The translations under genes and the position numbers were made by a program. From positions 1 through 64,000 of the forward strand of contig WUAI01000010.1 in NCBI GenBank assembly GCA_009827225.1: 64,000 bases of DNA, read 5' to 3'. Below are positions 8,626 through 16,664 of this stretch, piece after piece (the first letter of the stretch is position 1; each line of letters opens with the position of its first letter). Origin of the DNA: Flavobacteriaceae bacterium (GTDB lineage Bacteria > Bacteroidota > Bacteroidia > Flavobacteriales > Flavobacteriaceae). Under the pieces are notes generated by a model. The model made no database searches. It was given only the letters and a program-made list of their open reading frames with translations, and was not told the origin of the DNA.

Positions 8626-9161
8626 ATTCCTGAATTTTTTAATAGTTTATGTAAGTTTTTCAAGCCGCGATGTACGCTTATCCTCGCAGCGTTTATCGAA
8701 ATACCTTCGGCCTCTGATATTTCAGCATAACTCATCTCCAGCAAATAATACATGGTCACGCGATTCTTTTCTGTTAGCGATAAATAGTTAAGTGCTTTAT
8801 AAAGCATTTTGTGATCCTGTTGTTTCTCTTCTGAAAAATCCCCGGAGAATTCCAGGGAGTTATTCAGCTCATAAACCTGATCCATATCTCTTTTTTGTTG
8901 CCGCCAGTAATCCTTCAACACATTGTTCCCTATCTGGAAGATCCACGATCTAACTTTTCCTTTGCCTTTAAAACTTTTTTGATACTTGTGAATCCTTTCA
9001 AAGACCGTCATTAGTAAATCTCCTGCATCCTCCTCACTGTGGGTCATCCGCAAAAAATAGTTGTAAATGATCGTCTTATATCGTTCGAATAAAGTACCCA
9101 TCACCGCGGTATCTCCCTGCTGTAATCGTCGGAATAATTGTTCGTCGGTTGGATGCTTCAT
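8622..9161 (-). CDS. ECF-family RNA polymerase sigma factor
   Basis: The 179-residue product has the two-domain ECF layout: region 2 (about 20-90, with the Y-N-Y-F-L-R-M and VRSWIFQIGNNVLKDYWR blocks) and region 4 (about 120-175, helix-turn-helix with MSYAEISEAEGIS and RISVHRGLKNL). It should direct RNA polymerase to a dedicated promoter set, and is probably held inactive by the membrane protein encoded by the overlapping next gene. Sigma, membrane protein and DUF4097 protein form one operon. Signal and regulon are not visible from this window. Confidence 0.92.
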   Translation of the reverse strand: MKHPTDEQLFRRLQQGDTAVMGTLFERYKTIIYNYFLRMTHSEEDAGDLLMTVFERIHKYQKSFKGKGKVRSWIFQIGNNVLKDYWRQQKRDMDQVYELNNSLEFSGDFSEEKQQDHKMLYKALNYLSLTEKNRVTMYYLLEMSYAEISEAEGISINAARISVHRGLKNLHKLLKNSGI

Positions 9162-9257
9162 CTATTGTATATACTTCGGAAATGGAATTTCATTTCATAA
9201 TTTCCTTAAATTTTTTCTAAAATCCTCGTGTTCCTCTCAATTGACTGCTTGAATTTT

Positions 9258-9265
9258 TAATTTTG
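9258..9265 (+). promoter_or_regulatory. Bacteroidota -7 element (TAATTTTG) for the YceI gene
   Basis: Exact match to TAnnTTTG, 45 bases before the ATG at 9311. No TTTG -33 element at the usual spacing was seen. It lies upstream of the chosen start, supporting ATG 9311 over the longer open frame from 9263. Confidence 0.5.
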
Positions 9266-9310
9266 GCATGGTTTAAGGATTGTATTTTTTATCCGACAGA
9301 AATTCCAGCT

Positions 9311-9829
9311 ATGAAAAGATTTCTCATATTATTCGCATTGCTGTGCGGTACTTTTTTGACTGCACAAGTCCAGGTAAACGAATCGGCCTCCGAATTTACA
9401 TTTCTCTTTCTCGATGATGATGTGGATGGTACCATATCCGATTTTCAGTTTACTGGAAATATTGATTCTGCCCAATTTGAAAATTCAGTTCTTAAAGGAA
9501 CTGTACTGATGGAAACATTGGATACGGAGAATTGGTTGCGCAACCGTCATTTGAGAAGTAAGAAGTATTTCAATGCCAAAGAGCACCCAAGGATGTCCTT
9601 TGAGAGCACAACCATTTCCCCCGGAGAACAATTGGGTCAATATACCGTGACGGGAAAGCTAACGATCAAAGGGATCACTCAAACCGTTGAGATGGATGTG
9701 ATGAATCGTGGCAATGTATTGGTGGGAAGCACTACAATCTTTACCTCCGATTTCGACATCAACATTCATAAGAAGAAAGAAAGGAATGAGGTTGAGATCA
9801 AATTCAGGATCCCGTATTCTTCGAATTAG
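9311..9829 (+). CDS. YceI-family periplasmic protein
   Basis: YceI proteins are small lipocalin-like beta-barrels that bind isoprenoid or lipid-like ligands in the periplasm. The 172-residue product has a signal peptide (1-19) and family landmarks: the N-W-L-R-N-R-H-L-R-S-K-K-Y-F segment (about 76-89), the H-P-R-M-S-F strand, and T-G-K-L-T-I-K-G-I-T-Q near residue 120. It is monocistronic, with a convergent small gene downstream. The start at 9311 is preferred because it begins the signal peptide and follows the promoter-like element. Confidence 0.85.
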   Translation: MKRFLILFALLCGTFLTAQVQVNESASEFTFLFLDDDVDGTISDFQFTGNIDSAQFENSVLKGTVLMETLDTENWLRNRHLRSKKYFNAKEHPRMSFESTTISPGEQLGQYTVTGKLTIKGITQTVEMDVMNRGNVLVGSTTIFTSDFDINIHKKKERNEVEIKFRIPYSSN

Positions 9830-9914
9830 TTTGATGTAAAAAGTGATGGAAAGGGCACAAAACATGCCCGGGAGACTCAAAAAGCCCTTAAATTAAATGG
9901 GGAAATAAATGTAG

Positions 9915-10103
9915 CTATTGCTTGTCATTATTCTTGACTAACACCAGCTCTCCTTTTTCGTTGAGCACTAATTTTTCGTTCTTGGCCGCACTTTTAAAAT
10001 TGGAAGATCTGCGGTATCTGGACTGAAAATCTGCGTGCTTTCTTTTGGAAGTTGTCTTCGTCATATCGCTCCAATTATATTTCGAATTTAAATAGTAATC
10101 CAT
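9915..10103 (-). CDS. Small basic protein, unknown function
   Basis: The 62-residue product is rich in Lys, Arg, Ser and Asn, with no signal or membrane segment. Its end alternates charged and hydrophobic residues around K-L-V-L-N-E-K-G-E-L. The composition would suit a nucleic-acid- or ribosome-associated protein, but that is only a guess. An internal Met (residue 14, position 10064) could be the real start. It sits in an otherwise empty convergent gap, which favours it being a real gene. Confidence 0.5.
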   Translation of the reverse strand: MDYYLNSKYNWSDMTKTTSKRKHADFQSRYRRSSNFKSAAKNEKLVLNEKGELVLVKNNDKQ

Positions 10104-10161
10104 TAATTTTAAAATCTTTTAGATAAAATTTAAGTTAATTCCTATTATTTAACACTTCCCT

Positions 10162-11154
10162 ATGCGGCCAACCATTTTTTTAATTTCAGTAATAACTATC
10201 TGTATAATAACTAGTTGCAAAAATTCTTCGGAAGAGAAAACTCCGACTGAAATTGAAAAACCAAATCCTGCCGCCCAACTAGAATTTAAAATTGCAGCTC
10301 AACTAGGCGAAGGTGCATTCTGGAATCACGAGTCCCAGGAGTTCTATTGGGTGGATATTTTAGGAAAACAATTGCACATTTACGATCCTGTCACTCAGCA
10401 AAACAGAAGTATCGAAACTCCTTCCCGAGTGGGAACTGTGGTTCCTAAAAACGACAGCACTGCCATAGTGGCTCTGGACGATGGCGCATATCTTTTGAAC
10501 ATTAACAATGGAGACATTGCGCAACTTTCCGATGTCGAAAAGGAAATGAGCATCAACAGATTTAATGATGGCAAATGTGATCCCAATGGAAATCTGTGGG
10601 TTGGTTCCATGAACCTAAAAGAAGAAATGCCTTCCGGTTCGGTGTATAAAATTTCTGAAAAAGGAGACACAACTACCATGATTGATAGCGTGACTATTTC
10701 CAATGGTATTGTATGGACAAAAGACGGCGGCACCATGTATTACATCGATACTCCAACTGCCCAGATAAGGGCGTATGACTATGATATGGATACAGCCACC
10801 ATCTCCAATATGAGGGTTGCGGTGGAAGTTCCTCCTTCCCTGGGTTTTCCCGACGGAATGGCTATCGATGAAGAAGATAAATTATGGGTCGGACTTTGGA
10901 ATGGTAATTCGGTAGCTCGTTTTGATCCTTTATCCGGAACGCTGATATCGAAGATCGAAGTTCCTGCTCATAACGTAACAGCTTGTGCTTTCGGTGGTCC
11001 CGAACTGGACAAATTATACATTACCACTGCGAGCGTAGATATGACCGAAGAAGAAAAAGAAATGTACCCGTTGGCCGGATCTATTTTTGTGGCAGATCCC
11101 GGTGTACGTGGTGTGAAATCCACCTTCTTCGGAACTAAAAACCCGACAGAATGA
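10162..11154 (+). CDS. SMP-30/gluconolactonase-family lipoprotein
   Basis: This family hydrolyses sugar lactones, here most likely gluconolactone to gluconate. The 330-residue product has a lipoprotein signal (I-T-S-C lipobox, Cys about 19) and a six-blade propeller with family motifs: G-E-G-A-F-W-N near 53 (metal Glu), R-F-N-D-G-K-C-D-P-N-G-N-L-W-V-G (about 133-148), S-N-G-I-V-W and F-P-D-G-M-A-I-D (metal Asn/Asp). It overlaps the gluconokinase gene by four bases and opens a four-gene gluconate operon, so an exported lactonase feeding a gluconate permease is a consistent picture. Confidence 0.88.
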   Translation: MRPTIFLISVITICIITSCKNSSEEKTPTEIEKPNPAAQLEFKIAAQLGEGAFWNHESQEFYWVDILGKQLHIYDPVTQQNRSIETPSRVGTVVPKNDSTAIVALDDGAYLLNINNGDIAQLSDVEKEMSINRFNDGKCDPNGNLWVGSMNLKEEMPSGSVYKISEKGDTTTMIDSVTISNGIVWTKDGGTMYYIDTPTAQIRAYDYDMDTATISNMRVAVEVPPSLGFPDGMAIDEEDKLWVGLWNGNSVARFDPLSGTLISKIEVPAHNVTACAFGGPELDKLYITTASVDMTEEEKEMYPLAGSIFVADPGVRGVKSTFFGTKNPTE

Positions 11155-11633
11155 TGATCGTAATCATGGGTGTTAGTGGTTGCGGGAAAACCACCACCGG
11201 GAGGCTTTTGGCGGATAAGCTTCACGTCCCTTTTTATGATGCGGATGATTTTCATCCTCAATCCAATATCGAAAAAATGAGATCGGGTACTCCTTTAACC
11301 GACACAGATCGCGAGCCATGGCTGAAGATGCTCGCAACCGAAATGAAGGGATGGCATGTTTCAGGTGGGGCTATCCTGGCCTGTTCCGCCTTAAAAGAAA
11401 AATATCGGGAATTACTTTCTTCGGAAACATCAGTAGAATGGGTGTATCTTCATGGCGATTTTAATACGATTTACGAAAGAATGAAAACAAGGGATCACTA
11501 CATGAAACCGGAAATGCTTCAATCGCAGTTCGATGCGCTGGAGGTTCCGGAGTATGGTATACACCTGGATATCCAGTCGGAACCGAATGATTTGGTAGAT
11601 CAAATCTTTTCAAAACTACATCGTCATGAGTAA
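11151..11633 (+). CDS. gntK: Gluconokinase (GntK type)
   Basis: It phosphorylates gluconate to 6-phosphogluconate with ATP. The 160-residue product has the usual length and shows the P-loop G-V-S-G-C-G-K-T-T (7-15), then the substrate segment Y-D-A-D-D-F-H-P, a G-T-P-L-T-D-x-D-R-x-P-W-L block, and the A-C-S-A-L-K region. It overlaps the genes on both sides (4 bases upstream, 8 downstream), which indicates translational coupling within the gluconate operon. Confidence 0.95.
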   Translation: MMIVIMGVSGCGKTTTGRLLADKLHVPFYDADDFHPQSNIEKMRSGTPLTDTDREPWLKMLATEMKGWHVSGGAILACSALKEKYRELLSSETSVEWVYLHGDFNTIYERMKTRDHYMKPEMLQSQFDALEVPEYGIHLDIQSEPNDLVDQIFSKLHRHE

Positions 11634-13017
11634 ATCGGAATTCGGAATCATTGGTTTGGGTGTCATGGGACGAAGTCTCGCTAAAAACCTTATTGGTAAG
11701 GGAGTATCGCTATCCGTCTACAATCGGCCTGAAGACGATTTGGTATCGAATTTCCTTTCTGTATCTGCGAATGATGATGTCCATGGTTTTGAAGATCTCC
11801 AGGACTTCGTTTCGAGTATTTCTCAACCTCGAAAAATCCTTCTGATGGTCACCGCAGGCCCCGTTGTAGACCTTGTATTGGATGACCTGATGGCTCTTTT
11901 AAATGCTGACGATATTATAATAGATGGCGGAAATTCTTTTTATAAGGACACTGCAAGACGGGACCAACATTTAAGTAAAAATGGAATCCACTTTATCGGA
12001 ATGGGCATTTCCGGGGGTGAGCAAGGTGCATTACTCGGACCTTCTCTAATGCCCGGAGGAAATAAAGATGCCTATCATAAAACCGAAGATGTGCTGAAAC
12101 AAATGGCAGCAAACGATGAAAATGGTACTCCTTGTGTATCTTATTTAGGTCCGGACGGATGCGGCCATTTTATCAAAATGATTCATAACGGAATCGAATA
12201 CGCTGAAATGCAATTACTCGCGGAAGCGTATGGACTCCTATCCTATTTCAAGAATCATAAAGAAATTTCAGAAATATTCTCCCAATGGAATAAAGGCATG
12301 CTCCAAAGTTACTTGCTGGGGATCACTTCGGAAATTGTCATAAAAAAAGAGGGGAATGACTATTTGATCGACAAGGTTCTCGATCAGGCAGGCAGTAAAG
12401 GCACCGGTTCCTGGTCTGTACAGGAAGCCTTGCAAATGGGGATTCCTTCAGGAATGATGCAATCGGCGGTGGAAGCGCGATATATTTCTCTATTGAAAGA
12501 ACAACGAATAGCTTTGTCCCGGCATATTTCAGCAACACAAAAAGAATTTGCATTAGACATTGATATCCTGAAACAAGCGTATAAAACTGCGAGATTGATC
12601 AACCATCAACAAGGCTTTGCCATTATTGCGGCCGCTTCAGAAAAATATAATTGGAACATCAACTTGAGTGAAGTAGCCAGGATTTGGACCGAGGGTTGTA
12701 TTATAAAATCCAGGTTGATGAAGGAACTCATCATTACACTGACAGGTGTGGACGATCTTTTGGAAGCTGAAGATTTTGTTACTGAAATCTTATCAGGTGA
12801 AGAATCGCTGCATACCGTCATAAAGCAGGGCATGGGGCAAAGGATAGCACTTCCCTCCTTCTCGGCAGCCTGGAATTATCTGGTGGCCATGAGCACAGAA
12901 AATTCCGTAGCGAATATGATCCAGGCGCAACGAGATGCCTTTGGTGCGCATACCTATAAGCGCACCGATAAACCATTCGATCAAAATTTTACCACTAACT
13001 GGACACAAAATGGATAG
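11626..13017 (+). CDS. gnd: 6-phosphogluconate dehydrogenase, decarboxylating
   Basis: It oxidises and decarboxylates 6-phosphogluconate to ribulose 5-phosphate, making NADPH. The 463-residue product has the Rossmann motif G-L-G-V-M-G-R-S-L (about 10-18) followed by an N-R at the end of strand 2 that favours NADP. It also has the substrate loop G-I-S-G-G-E-Q-G-A, the catalytic K-M-I-H-N-G-I-E-Y block (about 183-191) and the C-terminal H-T-Y-x-R tail (about 443-447). Placed between gluconokinase and the permease, it channels imported gluconate into the pentose phosphate pathway; no Entner-Doudoroff genes are next to it. Confidence 0.95.
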   Translation: MSKSEFGIIGLGVMGRSLAKNLIGKGVSLSVYNRPEDDLVSNFLSVSANDDVHGFEDLQDFVSSISQPRKILLMVTAGPVVDLVLDDLMALLNADDIIIDGGNSFYKDTARRDQHLSKNGIHFIGMGISGGEQGALLGPSLMPGGNKDAYHKTEDVLKQMAANDENGTPCVSYLGPDGCGHFIKMIHNGIEYAEMQLLAEAYGLLSYFKNHKEISEIFSQWNKGMLQSYLLGITSEIVIKKEGNDYLIDKVLDQAGSKGTGSWSVQEALQMGIPSGMMQSAVEARYISLLKEQRIALSRHISATQKEFALDIDILKQAYKTARLINHQQGFAIIAAASEKYNWNINLSEVARIWTEGCIIKSRLMKELIITLTGVDDLLEAEDFVTEILSGEESLHTVIKQGMGQRIALPSFSAAWNYLVAMSTENSVANMIQAQRDAFGAHTYKRTDKPFDQNFTTNWTQNG

Positions 13018-14347
13018 TACATTATTATTAGCCGTAGCCGCGGGGATCACCGTTTTATTGGTTCTTATCCTTAAGTTTCGCATTCAGGCGTTTATCTCGC
13101 TGTTGATTGCGAGCATTGTAGTAGGGATAATTGCAGGAATGGAACCATTTTCCATTATCACTACTATCCAAACAGGAATGGGAAATACGCTCGGATTTGT
13201 AGCCGTAGTGGTAGGTCTTGGAGCTATGTTTGGAGCTATCCTGGAACATTCGGGGGGCGCGGAATCGGTCGCAGCTTTTCTACTTAGTAAAACCAAAGAC
13301 GGAAAGACCTCCTGGGCGCTAATGCTCACAGGGTTCTTTATCGCTATTCCCGTATTTTTCGACGTAGCCTTTATCATATTAGTACCATTGATCTATTCTC
13401 TTCAGCGTAAATCCGGTAAATCATTACTCCTATATGGGATCCCTTTGCTGGCAGGATTGGCCATCACGCATGCCTTTATTCCTCCGACTCCCGGTCCGGT
13501 GGCGGTCGCTGATATATTAAAAGCCGACTTAGGATGGGTGATTGTTTTTGGATTCATTGTAGGGATTCCCACAGCTATAATCAGTGGGCCACTTTTCGGG
13601 AAGTATATTGCGAAAAAGATTCACATTAATGCTCCGGAACTCATTGATGAAGATGCGGCAGCTAAGGTCAAACCGCTGGTAGGAGTCATATTAACCATTA
13701 TCGCCTTGCCAATTGTCCTGATAGTATGCAACACACTACTTAACAGCCCTATTGGTGAGGGATGGGTATCAGAAAATTTCAAGAATTGGATGAAAATGAT
13801 CGGTCATCCATTTTCAGCTTTGATCCTTGCCAATCTCATTGCCTGGTATGTTTTAGGGGTACGCCGTGACACCTCCAAAAAGGCTTTACAGAATATTACA
13901 ACCAAATCATTAGCACCGGCCGGGGTCATAATTTTGCTAACGGGTGCCGGAGGAGTTTTCAAGGAAACACTTATTGCCACAGGTACCGGAGATATGCTGG
14001 CCAATTATTTCGCTGAAATGGGCCTGAGTACCTTGTTCTTTGCTTTTATTGTCGCTGCATTAGTTCGTATCCTACAGGGTTCTGCCACGGTAGCTATGAT
14101 CACAGCCGCCGGTGTGACAGCTCCCTTATTATTGGGAAGTACTGGTGACATGGAAAAAGCGTTGCTGGTGATTGCTATTGCCTCCGGAGCGTCTATTATG
14201 TCGCACGTAAATGACAGCGGATTCTGGTTGGTAAGTAAATATCTTGGACTCACCGAAAAGCAAACCTTTCGAAGCTGGACCGTTATGACCACTATTTTGG
14301 CACTTACCGGAATGATCACCGTGAGCTTGCTTTCTTTATTTATCTAG
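13010..14347 (+). CDS. gntP: Gluconate:H+ symporter, GntP family
   Basis: An inner-membrane permease importing gluconate. The 445-residue product has about 12-14 hydrophobic segments and GntP landmarks: P-V-F-F-D-V-A-F-I-I-L-V-P, H-A-F-I-P-P-T-P-G-P, and G-S-A-T-V-A-M-I-T-A-A-G near residue 366. The open frame reaches back to 12935, but those codons lie inside gnd. The ATG at 13010 gives the family-like N-terminus directly in TM1 and an 8-base overlap with gnd. It is the last gene of the operon. Confidence 0.93.
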   Translation: MDSTLLLAVAAGITVLLVLILKFRIQAFISLLIASIVVGIIAGMEPFSIITTIQTGMGNTLGFVAVVVGLGAMFGAILEHSGGAESVAAFLLSKTKDGKTSWALMLTGFFIAIPVFFDVAFIILVPLIYSLQRKSGKSLLLYGIPLLAGLAITHAFIPPTPGPVAVADILKADLGWVIVFGFIVGIPTAIISGPLFGKYIAKKIHINAPELIDEDAAAKVKPLVGVILTIIALPIVLIVCNTLLNSPIGEGWVSENFKNWMKMIGHPFSALILANLIAWYVLGVRRDTSKKALQNITTKSLAPAGVIILLTGAGGVFKETLIATGTGDMLANYFAEMGLSTLFFAFIVAALVRILQGSATVAMITAAGVTAPLLLGSTGDMEKALLVIAIASGASIMSHVNDSGFWLVSKYLGLTEKQTFRSWTVMTTILALTGMITVSLLSLFI

Positions 14348-14405
14348 TTTCTGAAACCAATAGTGGTTCATGATCTAACTGCGCCAATGGAAACCTTGTT
14401 TTATT

Positions 14406-15626
14406 CTAGTCTAAAGAATAGTATCCACACTTTAAATAAGCTCCCTCTTTGAAGCCCACCGGATGGTCTACATCGTGGTAGGTGAAATTCTTTATGGCAT
14501 ATTTTCTCCCGGATTCGTTTAGAACAGATTCGTTGATCTGAAAGAATTTTTCAGAAGTAATTCTGGAGGAACAAGAAGCTAATACTAGGGTTCCTCTCGT
14601 TGCTGTTAACGTTATGCCCAGAGAAGCCAGTTCACTGTATTTCTTCCGTGCACCGGGAATCTCTTTCTTGCTTTTTGCAAAACTGGGAGGATCAATTACT
14701 ACAATATCGAAAGTCTTTTTTTCTGAAATGAGCTGCGCCAATACTTCAAAGGCATCACCCTTCAGGCAAACATGCTTTCCGCTGTGTTCGTTCAGTGAAG
14801 CATTGAATTTTGCAACTTCTAATGCTTGTTCGCTAATGTCAACGCTTGTTACCTCTTTGGCACCGTTAGCCAGAGCATGGACTGAAAATCCGCCGGTATA
14901 TGAAAAGACGTCCAAAATAGACTTCCCATTCGACATGGCTCCTATTCTTCTACGGTTCTCCCGATGATCTAAAAAATAACCGGTTTTGTGTCCTTTGATC
15001 ACATTTGCAGAAAATTGAATGCCATGTTCATGAAAAACAATGGTCTCATCCTGTAAGCTTCCATAGATCACCAATCCATCGATAATATTATGGCTATCAT
15101 TCTTTTGTAAGTTGCGGCTCAAACGAATCACCGCAGTGTTCACTTTTGAAATCGAGATCAATTCGGTGAGAATTAACTGAAGGTAAGGATACCATATTTC
15201 AGAATATAACTTCAGAACCAATACATCTGCATACACATCTGCAATACAACCGGGCAAACCATCATTTTCACCAAATAAAAGACGGTAACTGTTAGTGTCG
15301 GTTTGAAGTAAGGTGTCCCGTTTGTCAAATGCAGCTTGAATCTTTAACTGAAAGAACTCTTCATCTAACCGTGTTCCACTGTCAAAATGAAGCATCTTGA
15401 TACGTATAGGAGAATTCGGATCGTACAACCCTACTCCCAGCACCTTGTTCTTCTTGTGACCGAATATTACAGCAACATCTCCGGCATTGCCTTCCTTGTT
15501 GAGTTTTAAAATACTCTCTGAAAATAACCAGGGATGGTGATTTCGAACACTTCGCTCCCCTGCCGCCGACAGCTTTACCGCCAGGGTTTTGGTTGGAATC
15601 TCGGGCAGCGAATGATTGAATTGCAT
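14406..15626 (-). CDS. RlmI-like class I rRNA methyltransferase with PUA domain
   Basis: Homologous to RlmI/RlmK-type 23S rRNA cytosine-5 methyltransferases. The 406-residue product has an N-terminal PUA domain (about 12-90; R-N-H-H-P-W-L-F-S motif), an EEHEE-like middle part, and a C-terminal SAM domain with V-F-S-Y-T-G-G-F-S and the catalytic D-P-P-S-F-A-K-S (about 319-326). A-S-C-S-S near 358 supplies the cysteine. It starts one base after TerC, so it may be transcribed with TerC and the PKS operon. Target base not provable here. Confidence 0.87.
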   Translation of the reverse strand: MQFNHSLPEIPTKTLAVKLSAAGERSVRNHHPWLFSESILKLNKEGNAGDVAVIFGHKKNKVLGVGLYDPNSPIRIKMLHFDSGTRLDEEFFQLKIQAAFDKRDTLLQTDTNSYRLLFGENDGLPGCIADVYADVLVLKLYSEIWYPYLQLILTELISISKVNTAVIRLSRNLQKNDSHNIIDGLVIYGSLQDETIVFHEHGIQFSANVIKGHKTGYFLDHRENRRRIGAMSNGKSILDVFSYTGGFSVHALANGAKEVTSVDISEQALEVAKFNASLNEHSGKHVCLKGDAFEVLAQLISEKKTFDIVVIDPPSFAKSKKEIPGARKKYSELASLGITLTATRGTLVLASCSSRITSEKFFQINESVLNESGRKYAIKNFTYHDVDHPVGFKEGAYLKCGYYSLD

Positions 15627-15627
15627 T

Positions 15628-16398
15628 TTAATGAAGTTCCTTGTTCAACTTTTTCTGATAACGTCCCTGGACAATGTCGATCAATATGAGTACTGCGATC
15701 ACAAAATAGAAAGTAGTTTTACTCATTGCGGTGACCTCATTACCAAAGATTTTAATATGTGCCAGGTGTCCTCCTTCGGACAGCAGCATGATTCCAACAA
15801 TGAGCAAGATAAATAGACCTAACACTTCATACATCCGGTTCTTCTTAAGGAATTCCGTTACCCTTCCTGCCATCCATATCATGACCAATCCACCTATAAT
15901 GATAGCTGTTGCCATCACCCAGAACACATCCGTGAGCGCGATAGCACCAAGGATCGAGTCGAAGGAAAAAACAAGATTCATTAAAATAATGGAGATAATA
16001 ATTCCTGTCACCGATTTCTTTTTCTTGGGCTCCCCATGTTTTTCTTCGATCACCATCATGTGCCATATCTCCTTCATAGCGGTGTACATAATAAAAACTC
16101 CTCCCAATAATATGATGATGCTATGTAGGTTAAACGAGCCGTCAAAGACTCCTGTCTCGTGAATTTCGAACCACGGATCCTGGAAAAGTGCTATAAGTCG
16201 CAGAAGCACAAATAACAATACGATTCTGAGAATGATCGCCAACCCGATTCCCAGTTGCCGTACCCTTTTCTGTTTTTCTAACGGGGCTCTTTTCGATTCG
16301 ATCGAAATGTACAAGAGGTTATCCAGACCCAAAACGGCCTGTAATAGTATTAATAGAAATAGGGTAACGAAATTCTCCGCAGTAAAAATGGCTTCCAT
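15628..16398 (-). CDS. TerC-family integral membrane protein
   Basis: The 256-residue product has about seven transmembrane segments with the family acidic motifs L-G-L-D-N-L-L-Y (about 23-30) and F-S-F-D-S-I-L-G-A (about 142-150). TerC-family proteins are linked to tellurite resistance and, in several bacteria, to manganese/metal efflux or metallation of exported proteins. It begins 8 bases after the ACP gene of the PKS operon, so co-transcription is likely, but nothing in its sequence ties it to that pathway. Confidence 0.88.
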   Translation of the reverse strand: MEAIFTAENFVTLFLLILLQAVLGLDNLLYISIESKRAPLEKQKRVRQLGIGLAIILRIVLLFVLLRLIALFQDPWFEIHETGVFDGSFNLHSIIILLGGVFIMYTAMKEIWHMMVIEEKHGEPKKKKSVTGIIISIILMNLVFSFDSILGAIALTDVFWVMATAIIIGGLVMIWMAGRVTEFLKKNRMYEVLGLFILLIVGIMLLSEGGHLAHIKIFGNEVTAMSKTTFYFVIAVLILIDIVQGRYQKKLNKELH

Positions 16399-16406
16399 GG
16401 GAACTA

Positions 16407-16661
16407 TTATTTATGGTTGATCTTGGTTTGAATCACATCGATAGCACTGGAAACAGTATCCATAGCTTCCAATTCTTCGTCTTTAATGGTAATATCAAAA
16501 GCATCCTCTACATCCAATACCACATCGATCAAGTGAGATGAATTGATGTTTAATTCGTTGATAAGATGGCTGTTCGAATTTATTTCTGAAACCGAAACGT
16601 CTTCGGGAAGGTATATTTTAATGATGTCTTTTAGTTGGCTGTAAATCTCTTCAGAGGTCAT
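16407..16661 (-). CDS. Acyl carrier protein of the type III PKS operon
   Basis: The 84-residue product has ACP size and acidity. Aligning with the standard block puts the phosphopantetheine serine at Ser41, but the usual D-S-L reads N-S-S (E-L-N-I-N-S-S-H-L-I-D). Helix 2 and the V-E-D-A-F-D end of the recognition helix are conserved. It probably tethers the growing acyl chain for the adjacent ketosynthase, dehydratase and reductase. It lies 3 bases after the ketosynthase gene. The unusual motif could mark a phosphopantetheinyl transferase or partner specificity; Ser42 is an alternative attachment site. Confidence 0.85.
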   Translation of the reverse strand: MTSEEIYSQLKDIIKIYLPEDVSVSEINSNSHLINELNINSSHLIDVVLDVEDAFDITIKDEELEAMDTVSSAIDVIQTKINHK

Positions 16662-16664
16662 TCA

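Noticed and set aside
9830-9914. GGGC/GCCC hairpin after the YceI gene
   Set aside because: The stem is four bases and not followed by a T run, so I do not call it a terminator.
12935-13009. Upstream start for the gluconate permease
   Set aside because: Those codons lie inside gnd in another frame and add a hydrophilic N-terminus not expected for a GntP permease.
14348-14405. Possible terminator between the permease and RlmI-like genes
   Set aside because: Only a five-base stem (AACCA/TGGTT) with no T tract; too weak to call.
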